64,000 bases of DNA from Quillaja saponaria (taxonomy: Eukaryota > Streptophyta > Magnoliopsida > Fabales > Quillajaceae), in the NCBI GenBank assembly GCA_029379385.1, contig CM055612.1:992001-1056000 (forward strand), in the 5' to 3' direction. This document shows positions 1 through 10,947 of this stretch, piece after piece; position 1 is the stretch's first letter, and each line of letters begins with the position of its first letter. The notes beneath the pieces were generated by a model, which saw nothing but the letters and a program-made list of their open reading frames with translations, was not told the DNA's origin and did no database searches. Position numbers and translations under genes: made by a program.

Positions 1-880
1 ATTTGAATGGAAATTATTGATGTGGCTTAAAATACTATATTTCTGCTATATGTGTATTGAGTTAATAAAAAAAAAATTTCTTTTTCACTCCTCTTCGTCA
101 TCACTCTTTAAAAATTATGAAATTAGGGTTTGAAAGAAATTGGACATTTTAGGACAAAATTGACAAAAATGAATTATTTTTTTTAGGAGAAAATTGACAA
201 AAGTTGATACTTCACAAAAAAAAAGAAAAAAAAAGTTTAGGCATAACTGTCTGTATTGTTATTTTACCAACTCAGCATATATGTGATATTAAATATAATA
301 GTTTAAGTGAAATCAACAATTTTCATTCAAATTCTAATAGTGTTAGGAAAACATTGTAAATTTTTTGAAATTTAATTATTAGATGAAAATCTACAAAATA
401 TTTTTGAGACAATTTATGAAATGGTGATATTTTAAAAATCGTAAATGTTATTTTACCGAAATTTTTATTCCGCAACATAAGATAATAAAATTATAATAGA
501 GTTTATATATAGAGATTAAAATCTATTCTTATTACCAAGAACTTAGCTTGAGAGATTAATACATTTTTTTTGCTTCTTAGTACTGAGTTTGCACACTCTA
601 AATGTACCCAAAAAAAAAAAACTCCATTATGCAACATGTTTTCTTAGCCAAAACAGAAATCGTGACATAAGTTGAAGATATGATATAAAACCATTACGTC
701 AATCCTCAAATACAGTAAATTAAAAATAAAAGTGGATCCCGCATTTTGCGGAAAAGCAATATTTTATATATTATTTTTGGTTCACCTAGCAATTTCCCTC
801 CATGGAAATAATTCAAGCAAAAAAAGAAACGAAGGACCAAAAAGAAAAGGATAAAAAAAGTATAAAAGTTATCAGCGGCT
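1..880. other. AT-rich intergenic/promoter region of NDUFB2
   Basis: No convincing coding region. The stretch is AT-rich with several A and T runs. The last 150 bases hold the upstream region of the complex I gene that starts at 1020; part of this upstream sequence (about 890-945) recurs near 20537 with the broken duplicate. Confidence 0.6.
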
Positions 881-1019
881 GCGATGATTCGGATAGCATC
901 TAACGGCTCTGGGGCGGTTAGTCTCCAAAATGTCATGGCTTCCTCAGTTTTCACTACCTCAGCATTAGTCCCAACTCCCAATCGTTGTTCTAGGGTTTGG
1001 TCTGTGTGCAAAGAGAGAG

Positions 1020-1907
1020 ATGGCGGGAGGCCATGGAGAGAGCAAGACTTACAAGGGGTTCACGATGCATCATCCAAAGCGCTGGCACGTAGTCACCGGA
1101 AAGGGCTTGTGTGCTGCCATGTGGTAAGTGGTTCCCCCATTTCATTCCCACTCTGTTGCTCAATTAGCTGTTCGTCTTCCCCCACCCACTCTCCCCCTTC
1201 AAAATTTGCCTTAATTCAATTTGGTAGAACCCTAATTGAATTGTGTGAGCCTACGATTTCCTAAGTACAGATCTGTATTTTCACGTTATGGATTTTGTTG
1301 ATTCGGGCATCTTCATTCTCTTTTCTCTATTTTCGAGTTTGTTCCTAGCTCACGACAATATAGAATCGAAAACTAATATGAAATCAGTGGACCTGAAGAC
1401 AAATCCAGTGATGAAATGAAACTTAATAGAATGGGAGAATAAGTTTTAATTTAGTTTCTTTTCCCCCAGATGGATTTTAGCTGTTGAATCCCCAAATGTC
1501 TTGTTTTTTTTCCTATCTACTAAAATAAACTTCTCTTTCAATTAATTATATCTTACTGGAGGGGATGTTGTTTAGAGTATCAATGGAATGATGCTAACCA
1601 TTATCTACTATTTGACCCACTGCTGCAACATTGATTAAGATGAACTCCCTGGTGCTGATAAACTTGATTTTTAAAAATTTAATCCTTCAGGTTTTGGGTA
1701 CTGTACAGGGCAAAGCAAGATGGTCCTGTAGTATTGGTAATACTGTATACTCCAATTTAGTTTCAGATATGTCTTGGATTAAGCCATACTGCACTTGATT
1801 TGTGTTTTCCTCACTTGGTTTCACTTCATTATGTTTCTCCTAGGGTTGGAGGCATCCTTGGGAGGGTCATGATGATCATTCCCATGGCTCTGGGCATTGA
1901 TCGTAAG
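1020..1907 (+). CDS. NDUFB2: NADH dehydrogenase 1 beta subcomplex subunit 2 (complex I accessory subunit)
   Basis: Small accessory subunit of the membrane arm of mitochondrial complex I. Coding exons 1020-1124, 1691-1736 and 1844-1900 join in frame through GT-AG introns to 68 residues ending in TGA at 1898-1900. The protein starts MAGGHGESKTYKGFTMHHPK, has a hydrophobic middle (GKGLCAAMWFWVLYRAKQDG) that would span the inner membrane once, and ends in the His-rich tail HPWEGHDDHSHGSGH typical of the plant NDUFB2 family. The ATG follows an AGAGAGAG tract and is the only one fitting the family length. Exon 3 runs to 1907, then a 3'UTR intron leads to a last exon from 2889, with an AATAAA at 2979. 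No indels. The assignment rests on recognising the family motifs. Confidence 0.88.
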
Positions 1908-2888
1908 GTACACTTTCTTGATACTTCTAGAAACTGCAGATATATGAATGGTTGTAAGTTACTGTGCATACTTCACTATGGAATAAGTAATTTGATATAT
2001 TAGTTGTCTTGTATTAATGGACGACGTATCAGTATTCAATTTAAGAAATTTGACATCTTTATTAAGAATTGGCATTAGACGTTAGAACTATTTGGATGAG
2101 AATGTTGAAGTGTAAACTCAAAGTTTGTGATGGCATATGTTAACAGATTTTTATTCTCTGACTTGTATGAAACACTTGTTAACACTGGGTGGGTACAGTA
2201 ATGTAGTACTCTCAGTGTGTTCGGTAGGCCAATATTGATGTGGAGACGTCCCTATGTGATAATTGAGTGTCTGTTATGCTTAATTTTGTAAATTTGGTAT
2301 TGTAAAAGAATGGTCACTAGACCTAAATTGTCGAAAGGAGTCAGGACTATGCAATATTCTGACGGAATTGACAGGTAGATTTGCTCAAATTTTTAATTTT
2401 GTATTTCTTCATAATTGTTATCTAGTTAATAATATAATGATGCCGCTTAATTTGGTATTTGTTGATCATTATTTTTTTTAAATTACACTGGATTGCTCAG
2501 TTTGGTCATTAATTATGTTGAGATGTAAGAAGTAAAGAAGGTCGGACTTTTGATGAGTTACTGAGTGTAATAGGGTGCTTAAGTGGACAAATTCAATAGT
2601 TAGATTTACATGATCCTCTTTTGAGCTCGATGACTTTAACTTTTTTATAAGATCTCTGGTAAAGCAATGTAGTTCTGATGATTCATATGATATGAACAGG
2701 AGTTATGCTCAATTATATGCACACCCCAAGTATGAAACGAGTAAAAGAGCAGCAGAAATCCAATAAATAAGAAATGACCGAAGATAAAAAGATATGAACT
2801 ACAGCTCGTTTACAAAATGTTTTCAATTCAGCATTTTGAGAATTTTTTGATTTGTTTTCATGAATTATTCTTGTTGGCTTCTTTGCAG

Positions 2889-3000
2889 GCGTCGTACTGA
2901 AGACTTGAAAGAAGATAGCCTGTTTCTGTAATTGTTCTTCAATACAAATGTATCTGAACTTCTTTGTTGATCTATTTCAAATAAAGTACTGTTAAAAGAA
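2889..3000 (+). other. NDUFB2 3'UTR terminal exon
   Basis: After the stop codon the third exon ends TCGTAAG|GTACAC at 1907, and the next acceptor TTTGCAG is at 2888. The exon has no extended frame and contains AATAAA at 2979-2984, so it is the likely polyadenylated terminal exon. The intron lies 7 bases after the stop, too close to trigger nonsense-mediated decay under the usual 50-base rule. Confidence 0.6.
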
Positions 3001-3469
3001 CTAGGATTTATCCGGCATGAATTATGCGATGAATAATATTTTTATATGTATAATAATCTTTTTCTGTCGCTTTGCTAGTTCATTTTAATACATGTGATGT
3101 TGTTCGAAGCTTGGAAAGCATGGTTAGAAGACAATTGGTTAACAGTAACATGCATAAATACAGATGAAAAGCAGGTCCACATACAATAGTTTACAAGACA
3201 ATAATTTATCAGTTGCATGCAATGAGACACACAAGTCCGTAAAAAGCTCCATTAACAGACTTGTATTTCTTTTACAACATTACTTCAAATATTAAATGTT
3301 CAAAAGACTTGTAACACTGATTGTCGGGTCTGTATGGTTCTAGAAAGAGTTTAAATCTAAAAAACACGAATAAAGTTATAAAGAAAAATAAACAGTACAA
3401 AGATTGAGTAAGTTTTTATGCTTTTTTTTTTTTCTTCTTTTTCCGTCTACTGACAACAACTTCTTATCA

Positions 3470-3960
3470 AACTGATTCCACATACTCCACCAAACATGAT
3501 TTGTAATTGTGAGACCTTCTACTGAGACTTAAATCTGTAACACCTTCTGAAGGACAAACTGATTCCACATACTCCACCAAACATGTCATTTCTTAATCAC
3601 TTTCTATTTTCTAAGATTCATCTGCATACAATTTGATAATTCTATATAACCGTACACCCACACCCACACCCACACCCACACCCACACCCATCTCATAAAC
3701 GACATTATTTCTTTAAAAGAATCCAACTGGGGTTAACTATATTCAAATAGACGCAAATATAATATTTAGTTCAAAGCCATTGATACAAACACGAAATTAG
3801 AGAGTAAAACAATCAAAAGCATTGTTCTCAAATCTAAAATCAGACGAAATACAAACAAGAAAGTATGTATGTGAGAAGAGTGATTGAAATTGAGTATTAT
3901 CTGAAGAAAAACAAATTGGAGAAATACGTACTTAATAATGTGAGAAGAGTGAATGAAGTA
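3470..3960 (-). repeat. Diverged partial copy (copy D) of the coiled-coil gene 5'UTR/intron
   Basis: Minus-strand sequence matching the 5'UTR exon and first intron of the family described at 13290-15329, but more diverged. Examples: the exon end around 3875-3920 (AGTGATTGAAATTGAGTATT) resembles 11297-11320, the stretch near 3768-3830 (AGTTCAAAGCCATTGATACA) resembles 9648-9712, and CCCATCTCATAAAC at 3687 matches 8673-8686. No coding exon of the family is present here. Confidence 0.6.
3654..3690. repeat. (ACACCC)6 microsatellite, G4-capable on the minus strand
   Basis: Six CCC tracts, each separated by ACA, cover 3657-3689. The minus strand therefore reads (GGGTGT) repeated, six G3 tracts with 3-base loops. 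The unit is not the plant telomere repeat. It sits inside diverged copy D, directly before the conserved CCCATCTCATAAAC, so it looks like a local expansion. Confidence 0.9.
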
Positions 3961-4099
3961 TGTATGTCGCTACGAGTTTGTGCAACGAGGCCCAGTTGCC
4001 TATAAAGCTTTAAGGTTGGAGGTGACGACTCTTGGACATTCTTTACCACTTTGTCACATACAGGCCACTTGACGCATACTTGTAGCACTGAATGCATTT

Positions 4100-5700
4100 A
4101 AAGGCTCGGAGCATGGAATGGAGGACCTATGGGTACAGTATTTGTAGAGGTCCAGTCCTACACATTACATGTTATGAAATGAAAATTCGAGCCATTCAAA
4201 CATTGACACTAAAATTACCAAATAAGATCCTATATTAATCACAAGTTCACGACTAGATTCAATTCCTAATAATAAAAATCAATAATTTATTTTCTTTCTA
4301 AAATGAGATCTGAACTAATTAGTAATATTTAGATACTTAATATAGACTTACAAATAAATTATTTACTAATTAAAATCAACAATAATATGGGTTTTCTTAA
4401 GGGTTTTTAATTTTTTCTTATTTACAATTAAGTATTTTGTTATTTGACTAGCAATTATATATTAGAGAGTAAAATGCTAGTTTTTTTTTTTTTTTGGGTT
4501 GAAAGATTAGAGATATTGAAGAACTTATCATAAATTATCTAGTTTTAACTATTTGATCAAATCAAACATTATAAACATTTTAGTTAGAAATAGTTAAGTG
4601 AACGAATAAAAATTGATCAGTGCACTAATTTATTTTATTTTATTTTTTAACTAAAATCCCTAAGACCTTATATAACATTTTATGAATAAAAATGTAAACA
4701 TGGCAGTATAAAAGAGTTAGACAAATAGATTAAAAAAAAAACAAGCCTATGCATGACATTGATTGCATTTAAAGACAATATTAGTTAGAAGCTTAAAAAA
4801 AAAAAAAAGAATAATTGTACAATCTAATATATTATATAGTCTTATACTATATAATCATATACGATGTGCTAAATGAACCATTAATATAAAAAATACTAAT
4901 AGATAGTATATATTTTGATTTCTTGTCTTATTGCAATTTTATCAAAGAAATCACCAATTGTTTTAGTGCAAATCTCTTCTTAGAACTAAATGCATATAGT
5001 ATACCTTTAATATAATTATGAAATTTAGTTCCCCGAGTTCAGTTAGAGAAAATTCAGAAGAACTCAAAAATAAATTGAACAAGTTTTTTTCTTACTAAAA
5101 GCATTAAATAAATTTAATTGGCATTTGTCCTCAGCTTTTGCAAATATTTGGGTATGAAAGATATTTAATAACCACAAATTTAAATTTAAAATTAATTATT
5201 TGATATTTTTGTATTCATATATTATTTACTTTGTGAGCCGCAATATTGTTAAATTTTTGGTAAGTTTGGAAGATTAAGTAGAAAAAATAAATAAATATTT
5301 ACCTTGTATAATTTAACTTACATTTATTGACTTTTGCCTTGAGAAATTAGTGAGGGATAAATTGAAAAAATAAAAAATAAAAAATAAAAAAACTAGTCTG
5401 GGAAATTTTTTGTTTAACTCTAAATCAGTGGGGAAAATTTAAAATTTTACATGAATCCTCTATATAATTTTCCGAGTCTAGTGGGGTTAGCTGACAATGA
5501 CTCATTGGTGTGAGTAGATTTGCCCCTGATGCTAATCGTTTTTTTTTTGTTTTTTTTTTTATAATATATACAAATAAGAAAGTGGTCCAACCACAGCCAT
5601 GCCATGGTTACAGAGAATATAATTTAGCAGTAGCATACACAAAACACAAATAAGAAACATGTCCATATAGAGGTTCAAGGTTCATCCACCGACAATCTAA
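4100..5700. other. AT-rich intergenic region
   Basis: Very AT-rich with poly(A) and poly(T) runs and no frame I can support. The proximal end from about 5580 is the 3' flank of the minus-strand gene copy ending at 5727. Confidence 0.5.
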
Positions 5701-5726
5701 GTAATGATTTATTAACTAAATTATTA

Positions 5727-6495
5727 TTACTTTCCCCCAAGTGTAGACTTGAGAGAAGACTGTTTTAACTGAATTTCCCATTCTAATTTCCCAATCTCTT
5801 GCATCGTGTAACCAATTTCACGTAACTTGATTGGAATAAGAATATTTCGTAATTTTTGGCAGTCTCCCTCCAGCTGAGCTATTTCTTTGTCGCTACTAGC
5901 CTGTTTGTCCACAGCTGCTATTTCTTTTTCACGATACTTCTTGTTGGCTACTAATATTTTTTTTGAACCCGTTACAACTAAGGCAGCCGTTACACTCACG
6001 TCCTTTTGAATGTTAACTTCATATTTGGGTGAAACTGGAATATTTCCTTTACCATCATCCTCAACACCAAGCTTTACAAGTGCCACAGATTGTATACTCT
6101 TCTTCAATTCATTAATCTGACCCTCCAGTGTCTTAACTTGTTTCTGAGATGTCTTTACTTGATCTGCCAAACCAGTCAGATATGAATATGACTCCACAGG
6201 AATTTCTACCTACTTTGGCCTTTTAGAATTATTATTATCCTGTTTCATGAAAGAAGAATAACAAAAATTATGAAATATTTGACTTTGTGAAGTTATTCTA
6301 TATATGTGCATGAAGAAAGTCAAGCCAAAACCTATGAAGCCATGAAAAATATGCCAGGTGTGTAACAAAGGAAAATAGAAAAGCTACCTTATTTGCCTTG
6401 GTAGAAGAATCCGCTGCCTCCACTAAAGCAGCTGCTTCCTCAGCCCCTGCCTTGTATGTCAAAGTTTTCTTCCATGGCCAGCTCCACCGACCCAT
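5727..6495 (-). pseudogene. Copy A of unknown coiled-coil family, exon 2 interrupted by a stop
   Basis: Two exons on the minus strand match copy C at 14613-15329. Exon 1 is 6388-6495: 36 codons beginning MGRWSWPWKKTLTYK, with acceptor TTTACAG upstream and donor AAG|GTAGCT. Exon 2 follows acceptor GAAACAG near 6242 and ends with TAA before 5727, coding for a helical region with heptad-like stretches (KTLEGQINELKKSIQ). In frame from the acceptor, the tenth codon of exon 2 is TAG where copy C has TGT. Unless another acceptor is used, the protein would end after about 45 residues. Its 5'UTR exon has also lost the splice donor through a ~69-base deletion near 9897. Function unknown; I do not recognise the family. 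Confidence 0.65.
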
Positions 6496-6698
6496 CTGAG
6501 ACTGTAAAATTTGCAAATAACAAAATGGTAATAAGAAACACATAGGTGAAATTTCCAAAAGTATAAAAAGTACACACGAATTGCCTAATTCTTATGCCAA
6601 AAGCACAGGGTAGTTTCTAATGCCCTGCAAGAAGTTACAGGCTTATTACAGCAATATATTTGTGTTCAACCAATTCTAACTAAAATCAGCAATTAGCC

Positions 6699-8145
6699 TC
6701 AACTCAACTCAACTCAACTAAGCCTTAAAATCCCAAACTAGTTGGGGTCGGCTATATGAATCCTTTTCCTCCATTCGCATCGATCCAAGACAAGATTTTC
6801 ATTAATTCCTAGTACAGCCATATCTTTCTCGATGACTGTCCCCCATGTAAGTTTCGGTCTCCCCTTTCCCCGTCTAACACCTGGCACCTGGACCATGTCA
6901 CTTTGCTTAACTACTGCGTCCATTGGCCGACGTTGGATGTGTCCAAACCAACGTAGACGATTCTCCCTCATTTTCTCCTCAATAGGTGCTACTTCCACCT
7001 TCCTACGAATCTCCTCATTTCTTATTCTATCATTTCTTGTATGTCCTGTCATCCATCTTAACATTCTCATTTCGGCTACTCCCATCTTATGCGAATGTTG
7101 CTTCTTAACTGCCCAACATTCGGTACCATACAACATAGCTGGTCTCACTGCCGACTTATAAAATTTCCCTTTCAATCTATTCGGGATTTTAGGATCACAT
7201 AAAACTCCCGAAGCACTCCGCCACTTCACCCACCCTGCCTTAATCCTATGGTTTACATCATGCTCAATTGCACCATCTTTTTGTATAAATGACCCTAAAT
7301 ACTTAAACACATCCTTGGTAGGGATTGTCTGACCGTCTAAAATTATATCATTCGAGCCTCCTCTAGTTTTACTGAAATTGCACTCCATATATTCAGTTTT
7401 TGTCCGACTCAATCTAAGGCCTTTAGATTCTAACGCGTTCCGCCACATTTCTAGTTTAGAATTTAAACCTTCCCTAGTTTCATCTACCAACACAATATCA
7501 TCAGCAAACAACATGCACCAAGGAGCCCTATCTTGGATATTATAGGTGAGTTCATCCATGATTAACGCAAATAGGTAAGGACTTAAGGATGAACCTTGGT
7601 GAACACCTATCGTGATCGGGAACTCTCCAGTCATACCATCTACAGTCCGCACCCTAGTCAATACTCCTTCATACATATCTTTAATAACTTCTACATATTT
7701 AGTTGGGACCTTTTTCTTCTCGAGTACCCACCACAAGACTTGTCTTGGCACCTTATCATACGCTTTTTCTAGATCAATAAAGACCATGTGAAGATCCTTT
7801 TTCTTTTCTCTATATTTCTCCATTAATCTCCTAAGTAGAAAAATAGCCTCCATTGTAGATCTTCCAGGCATAAAACCAAATTGATTCTCAGAAACTACAG
7901 TCTCATTCCTAAGCCTACGCTCAATCACTCTCTCCCACAGTTTCATTGTATGGCTAATAAGTTTTATACCTCGATAATTCGAACAACTTTGAATATCTCC
8001 TTTATTCTTATAAATAGGGATTAAAGTACTCTTCCTCCACTCATCTGGCATTTTCTTGGTTACTAAAATCTTGTTAAAAAGATTTGTAAGCCAAGTTACT
8101 CCAATATCTCCTAGGCATCTCCAAACTTCTATTGGAATAACATAA
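6699..8145 (-). mobile_element. 5'-truncated RTE-clade non-LTR retrotransposon
   Basis: A 437-residue open frame (8051-6738, minus) carries a reverse transcriptase. Visible motifs are IDLEKAYDK near residues 92-100, HQGSSLSP at 151-158 and the catalytic FADD at 182-185, followed by the C-terminal region with ADPN before the stop. The frame reads on upstream of its first Met to about 8145 ([20 protein letters not shown]), so the element is 5'-truncated and lacks the endonuclease. The 3' end lacks poly(A) and finishes in TTGAG repeats (complement of 6699-6719), as in plant RTE elements. It sits in the 5' intron of copy A; the matching site in copy C (about 14385-14405) has no insertion. Confidence 0.9.
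6738..8051 (-). CDS. RTE-type reverse transcriptase (partial polyprotein)
   Basis: Copies element RNA into DNA by target-primed reverse transcription. The open frame of 437 residues is free of stops and frameshifts. It holds the fingers/palm region with [19 protein letters not shown] at 25-43, [14 protein letters not shown] at 57-70, the palm aspartates in IDLEKAYDK and FADD, and thumb/connection sequence ([11 protein letters not shown]). An endonuclease domain is absent because the element is 5'-truncated, so this copy is unlikely to move by itself. An intact frame this long suggests a fairly recent insertion. Confidence 0.88.
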   Translation of the reverse strand: MPDEWRKSTLIPIYKNKGDIQSCSNYRGIKLISHTMKLWERVIERRLRNETVVSENQFGFMPGRSTMEAIFLLRRLMEKYREKKKDLHMVFIDLEKAYDKVPRQVLWWVLEKKKVPTKYVEVIKDMYEGVLTRVRTVDGMTGEFPITIGVHQGSSLSPYLFALIMDELTYNIQDRAPWCMLFADDIVLVDETREGLNSKLEMWRNALESKGLRLSRTKTEYMECNFSKTRGGSNDIILDGQTIPTKDVFKYLGSFIQKDGAIEHDVNHRIKAGWVKWRSASGVLCDPKIPNRLKGKFYKSAVRPAMLYGTECWAVKKQHSHKMGVAEMRMLRWMTGHTRNDRIRNEEIRRKVEVAPIEEKMRENRLRWFGHIQRRPMDAVVKQSDMVQVPGVRRGKGRPKLTWGTVIEKDMAVLGINENLVLDRCEWRKRIHIADPN

Positions 8146-8715
8146 ATGTTGAAGACAATAAGTGCAAGAAGACTAATAATCGGTCGTTAGACCTGCAGAA
8201 ATAGCATTGTTAGCAGACTATACATGAGAAAGCCATCTACCAAAACAAAACTTTTATAATATTTTTAAGTTTCAAAAGAATTGTACATATGGAGGCAAAT
8301 TGTATCAAGGCCCTTAAAGATTATTTAGGTCTGTATTGTCAGAATAGTTTTCATTTTATCAACCAAAAAAAAAAAAAGATATGCAATTAAGTAAATTTTG
8401 GGGTATCTTTCTAATTTTTTTTTTTTTTTACTGTTAGTTATTCTTCAAATCGATTCTCAAACTGATTCTACTTACTCAACCAAAACAAGAGTTACTATAC
8501 TTTCTAATGATTCTCAAATCTTTAACACATATGAAAGACAGGATCAATAATGAATTTCAAGGATTCATCATCTCGTCTCTGTTTCAAGAGAATGACAGGC
8601 CATTTGCACATTATATCCAATACATTCACAGAAAGTTTAAGCATACAATTTGACTATTATTCAGAACTTTTCACCCATCTCATAAACTATTAGCTTGGAA
8701 CTTATCTCTCTAAAA

Positions 8716-9463
8716 GTGTGTTTGAAACCATAAAATTTGAGGAATTCAATTCATTTAGAATGAATTTTAATAAACTTTTGTGTTTGGAATGCATAATTGA
8801 CTAGAATAAAATTCATTCTAAATCTCATTTTTATATTTTTTTTATTATTTTGAATTCTTATTAAATTTGGTCTGATTTATTTAATTGAGAGTTTCAAAAC
8901 TGTTTAGACAATTATACCCTAAAATATACTTCAAATTTACAATGATTGTTGAAGCCACCATGGCCCTCTACTCCTTCCCCTCTTCTCCCAAAACTCCGCT
9001 GCCTTTTTCTTCTCCAAAGCTCTATTTCACCTTCACCCCATATATTCTCAGCCATTGATTTCAGCCTTTATACTGGTATTTGACGACGAGTCTAGAAAGT
9101 TTATGTTACTCCATAGCTACGAAGAGTTTGTTTTGCTTCCAATACTTTGTTGTCCCACCCATGCTTGTATAATTTTTGATTGCTTTATTCATAAAATTTC
9201 CCAACCAAAGCATAACAGGGGAGGGGAGAGAAAAGGGATATGAGAAAGAGGAACATCAAAAATAATTATGTAAATTAAAGGGTAGTATTGTAAAATTATT
9301 AATTTAAATTAAATTCTAAAATTCATGTTTAGAATCCAAATAATAAAATGCAATTTATTTCTACAAGTACAATCATTTGTTTCAAACATCAAAAAATAAT
9401 TTAAATTAAGTTGAACTGAATTGAAATCAAATCAATTCTTATGTAAATTTATTCTAAACACAC
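8716..9463. mobile_element. 748-bp TIR element (GTGTGTTTGAA...) inside copy A
   Basis: Starts GTGTGTTTGAAA and ends TCTAAACACAC, imperfect terminal inverted repeats. It interrupts sequence that is continuous in copy C: there the homologous stretch runs through GGTTACATCAAATCAG-type sequence (around 13785-13815, inverted) with only a few bases at the junction. Subterminal AT-rich inverted stretches (GAATTCAATTCATTTAGAAT) support a TIR transposon. The middle (about 8940-9245) is less AT-rich and may be captured sequence; I see no transposase. No clean target duplication is visible. Confidence 0.65.
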
Positions 9464-10309
9464 AATTGGGTTACATCAAATCAGACAAGAATCATAGTTC
9501 TATAGCAGTTAATAATTTGCATCGATCTTGAAGATCTAATCATAAAGCAGGTATCTTGACCGGAAAATTGTAACTTAACCTCTTAATTCATCACTAAAAT
9601 TATGTCCAAACTAATCACATACATGGAAATACAAGTGAATATAAGATATAGTTCAAACCACTGATGCAAACACTAAAATTAGAGGGAGAAACCATGGAAA
9701 CACTGCTCTCTATAATCAGACGGAAGTTGTAGAAGATTTTTGGTGTTAACGACCAAATTGAGCCTTTTTCAGTGAAAAGTTAAATAGTCGTATGTATGGA
9801 AAATTCTGAACAGAAATCACACCAACAAAGGGAGACAGAGAATAAAATCTCAAATCCTAGAATGAAGAAAGTATAAAAACAAAGAGCGTTTCGGTGGAGA
9901 ATAGTTCACCTTCTTCTTCTCTCGAGCCTAGTGTTGCAGATTGAATACCGATGATCACAATAGATAGCAATTGACAAATTCAACCTTCATAACGATTGAC
10001 AAAAAACATTAAAGAAAAGTAAAATTAAAATCCTACCACTATTAATATTAAGAAAAATTAGGAAAGAAAGAAATCAAAATAGAATATTTAACAAAATTTT
10101 TTTTATTAAAAGAGAAAATATAAATATGATTATTTATTTATTTATTTATATATTTATCAATATAAGTTTAACCTAGAAAATTAATAATTTTAATTTTAAT
10201 TATATTTATCCTTTATGATAATACAAAACTGATTTGTACTTTCGTTATACCAAACATATCTAACTTATTTTTTTGTACTTCAATTAGTACACATAGGAGA
10301 AAGAAAGTA

Positions 10310-10490
10310 GAGGGCGAGTCTTGGCGTAACGGTAAGTTGTTGCTTTGGTGACTTTTAGGTCACGGGTTCGAGACGTGGAAACAGTCTCTTTGCAGAAATG
10401 TAAGGGAAAGGCTACGTACATGTATGCCCACCTTCTTCCTACCCCCGCAATAGCCGAGAAGTACTTTGTGCACCGGGTGAGCCATTTTAA
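10310..10490 (+). mobile_element. Au-like tRNA-derived SINE with 13-bp target duplication
   Basis: A 181-base insertion flanked by perfect direct repeats GAGAAAGAAAGTA at 10297-10309 and 10491-10503. It carries pol III internal promoter boxes: A box GGCGTAACGG at 10323-10332 (fits RRYNNARYGG exactly) and B box GGTTCGAGACG at 10365-10375 (one mismatch to GGTTCGANNCC). The body matches the plant Au SINE layout: GTGGAAACAGTCTCTTTGCA, then GGCTACGTACAT, then GTGCACCGGGTGAGCC near the 3' end. The mirror position in the other palindrome arm (about 11568-11592) is an empty site. Confidence 0.92.
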
Positions 10491-10836
10491 GAGAAAGAAA
10501 GTACACCTTGTCAGGATTGGATCACGTATTAAAAGTTTAAATCGGATTGGGGATATATATATATATACAATTGCCATCTAGTTATTGTGATCATCGATAT
10601 TCAACCTGTAACCCTAGGTTCGAGAGAGGAAGAAGAAGTATTCAATTGCCATCTAGTTATTGTGATCATCGGCATTTAATCTGCAACCGTGGGTCCGAGA
10701 GAAGAAGAAGAAGGTGAACTTTTCTGTGCTTTTGGCCTAAGAATTAGACAATCTGTGTGTATTTTTTGTATTTTTGGAAACTTCGCCTTTATGTTTCTTC
10801 TTACCATCTTGTGATTTGCAAATTTTACAGTTTCAG

Positions 10837-10947
10837 ATGGGTCGGTGGAGCTGGCCATGGAAGAAAACTCTGACTTACAAGACAAAAGCTAAGAAAGTAG
10901 CTGCTCTATTGGACACAGTGGATGCTAATTCTACGAAGGCAAATTAG
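10837..10947 (+). pseudogene. Copy B exon 1 of the coiled-coil family, ends in TAG
   Basis: Matches the first coding exon of copy C (14613-14723) over its whole 111 bases and keeps both splice sites (TTTACAG upstream, GTAAGT downstream). The last codon is TAG instead of CAG, so the frame stops exactly at the exon border. Exon 2 is missing: just past the following acceptor-like GCAACA at 11060, the sequence switches to an inverted stretch of the family's 5' intron. The 5' intron is also mostly deleted (junction near 10715). Confidence 0.75.

Noticed and set aside
3654..3690. Interstitial telomere repeat
   Set aside because: The unit is GGGTGT, not TTTAGGG, and the array is short.
3897..4097. 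66-residue minus frame starting MHSVLQVCVK
   Set aside because: Part of it overlaps diverged leader sequence of copy D, and no conserved motif is visible.
6832..7161. 109-residue plus frame
   Set aside because: Exact antisense shadow of the RTE reverse transcriptase frame.
9055..9243. 62-residue plus frame in the 748-bp TIR element
   Set aside because: No motif, no splice context and it lies inside a transposable element without transposase similarity.
10310..10384. A genuine tRNA gene
   Set aside because: The A and B boxes are present but no cloverleaf closes; the downstream Au-like body and target duplications show a SINE.
10284..10581. Open frames on both strands across 10284-10581
   Set aside because: They run through the SINE and its target duplications and have no independent coding support.
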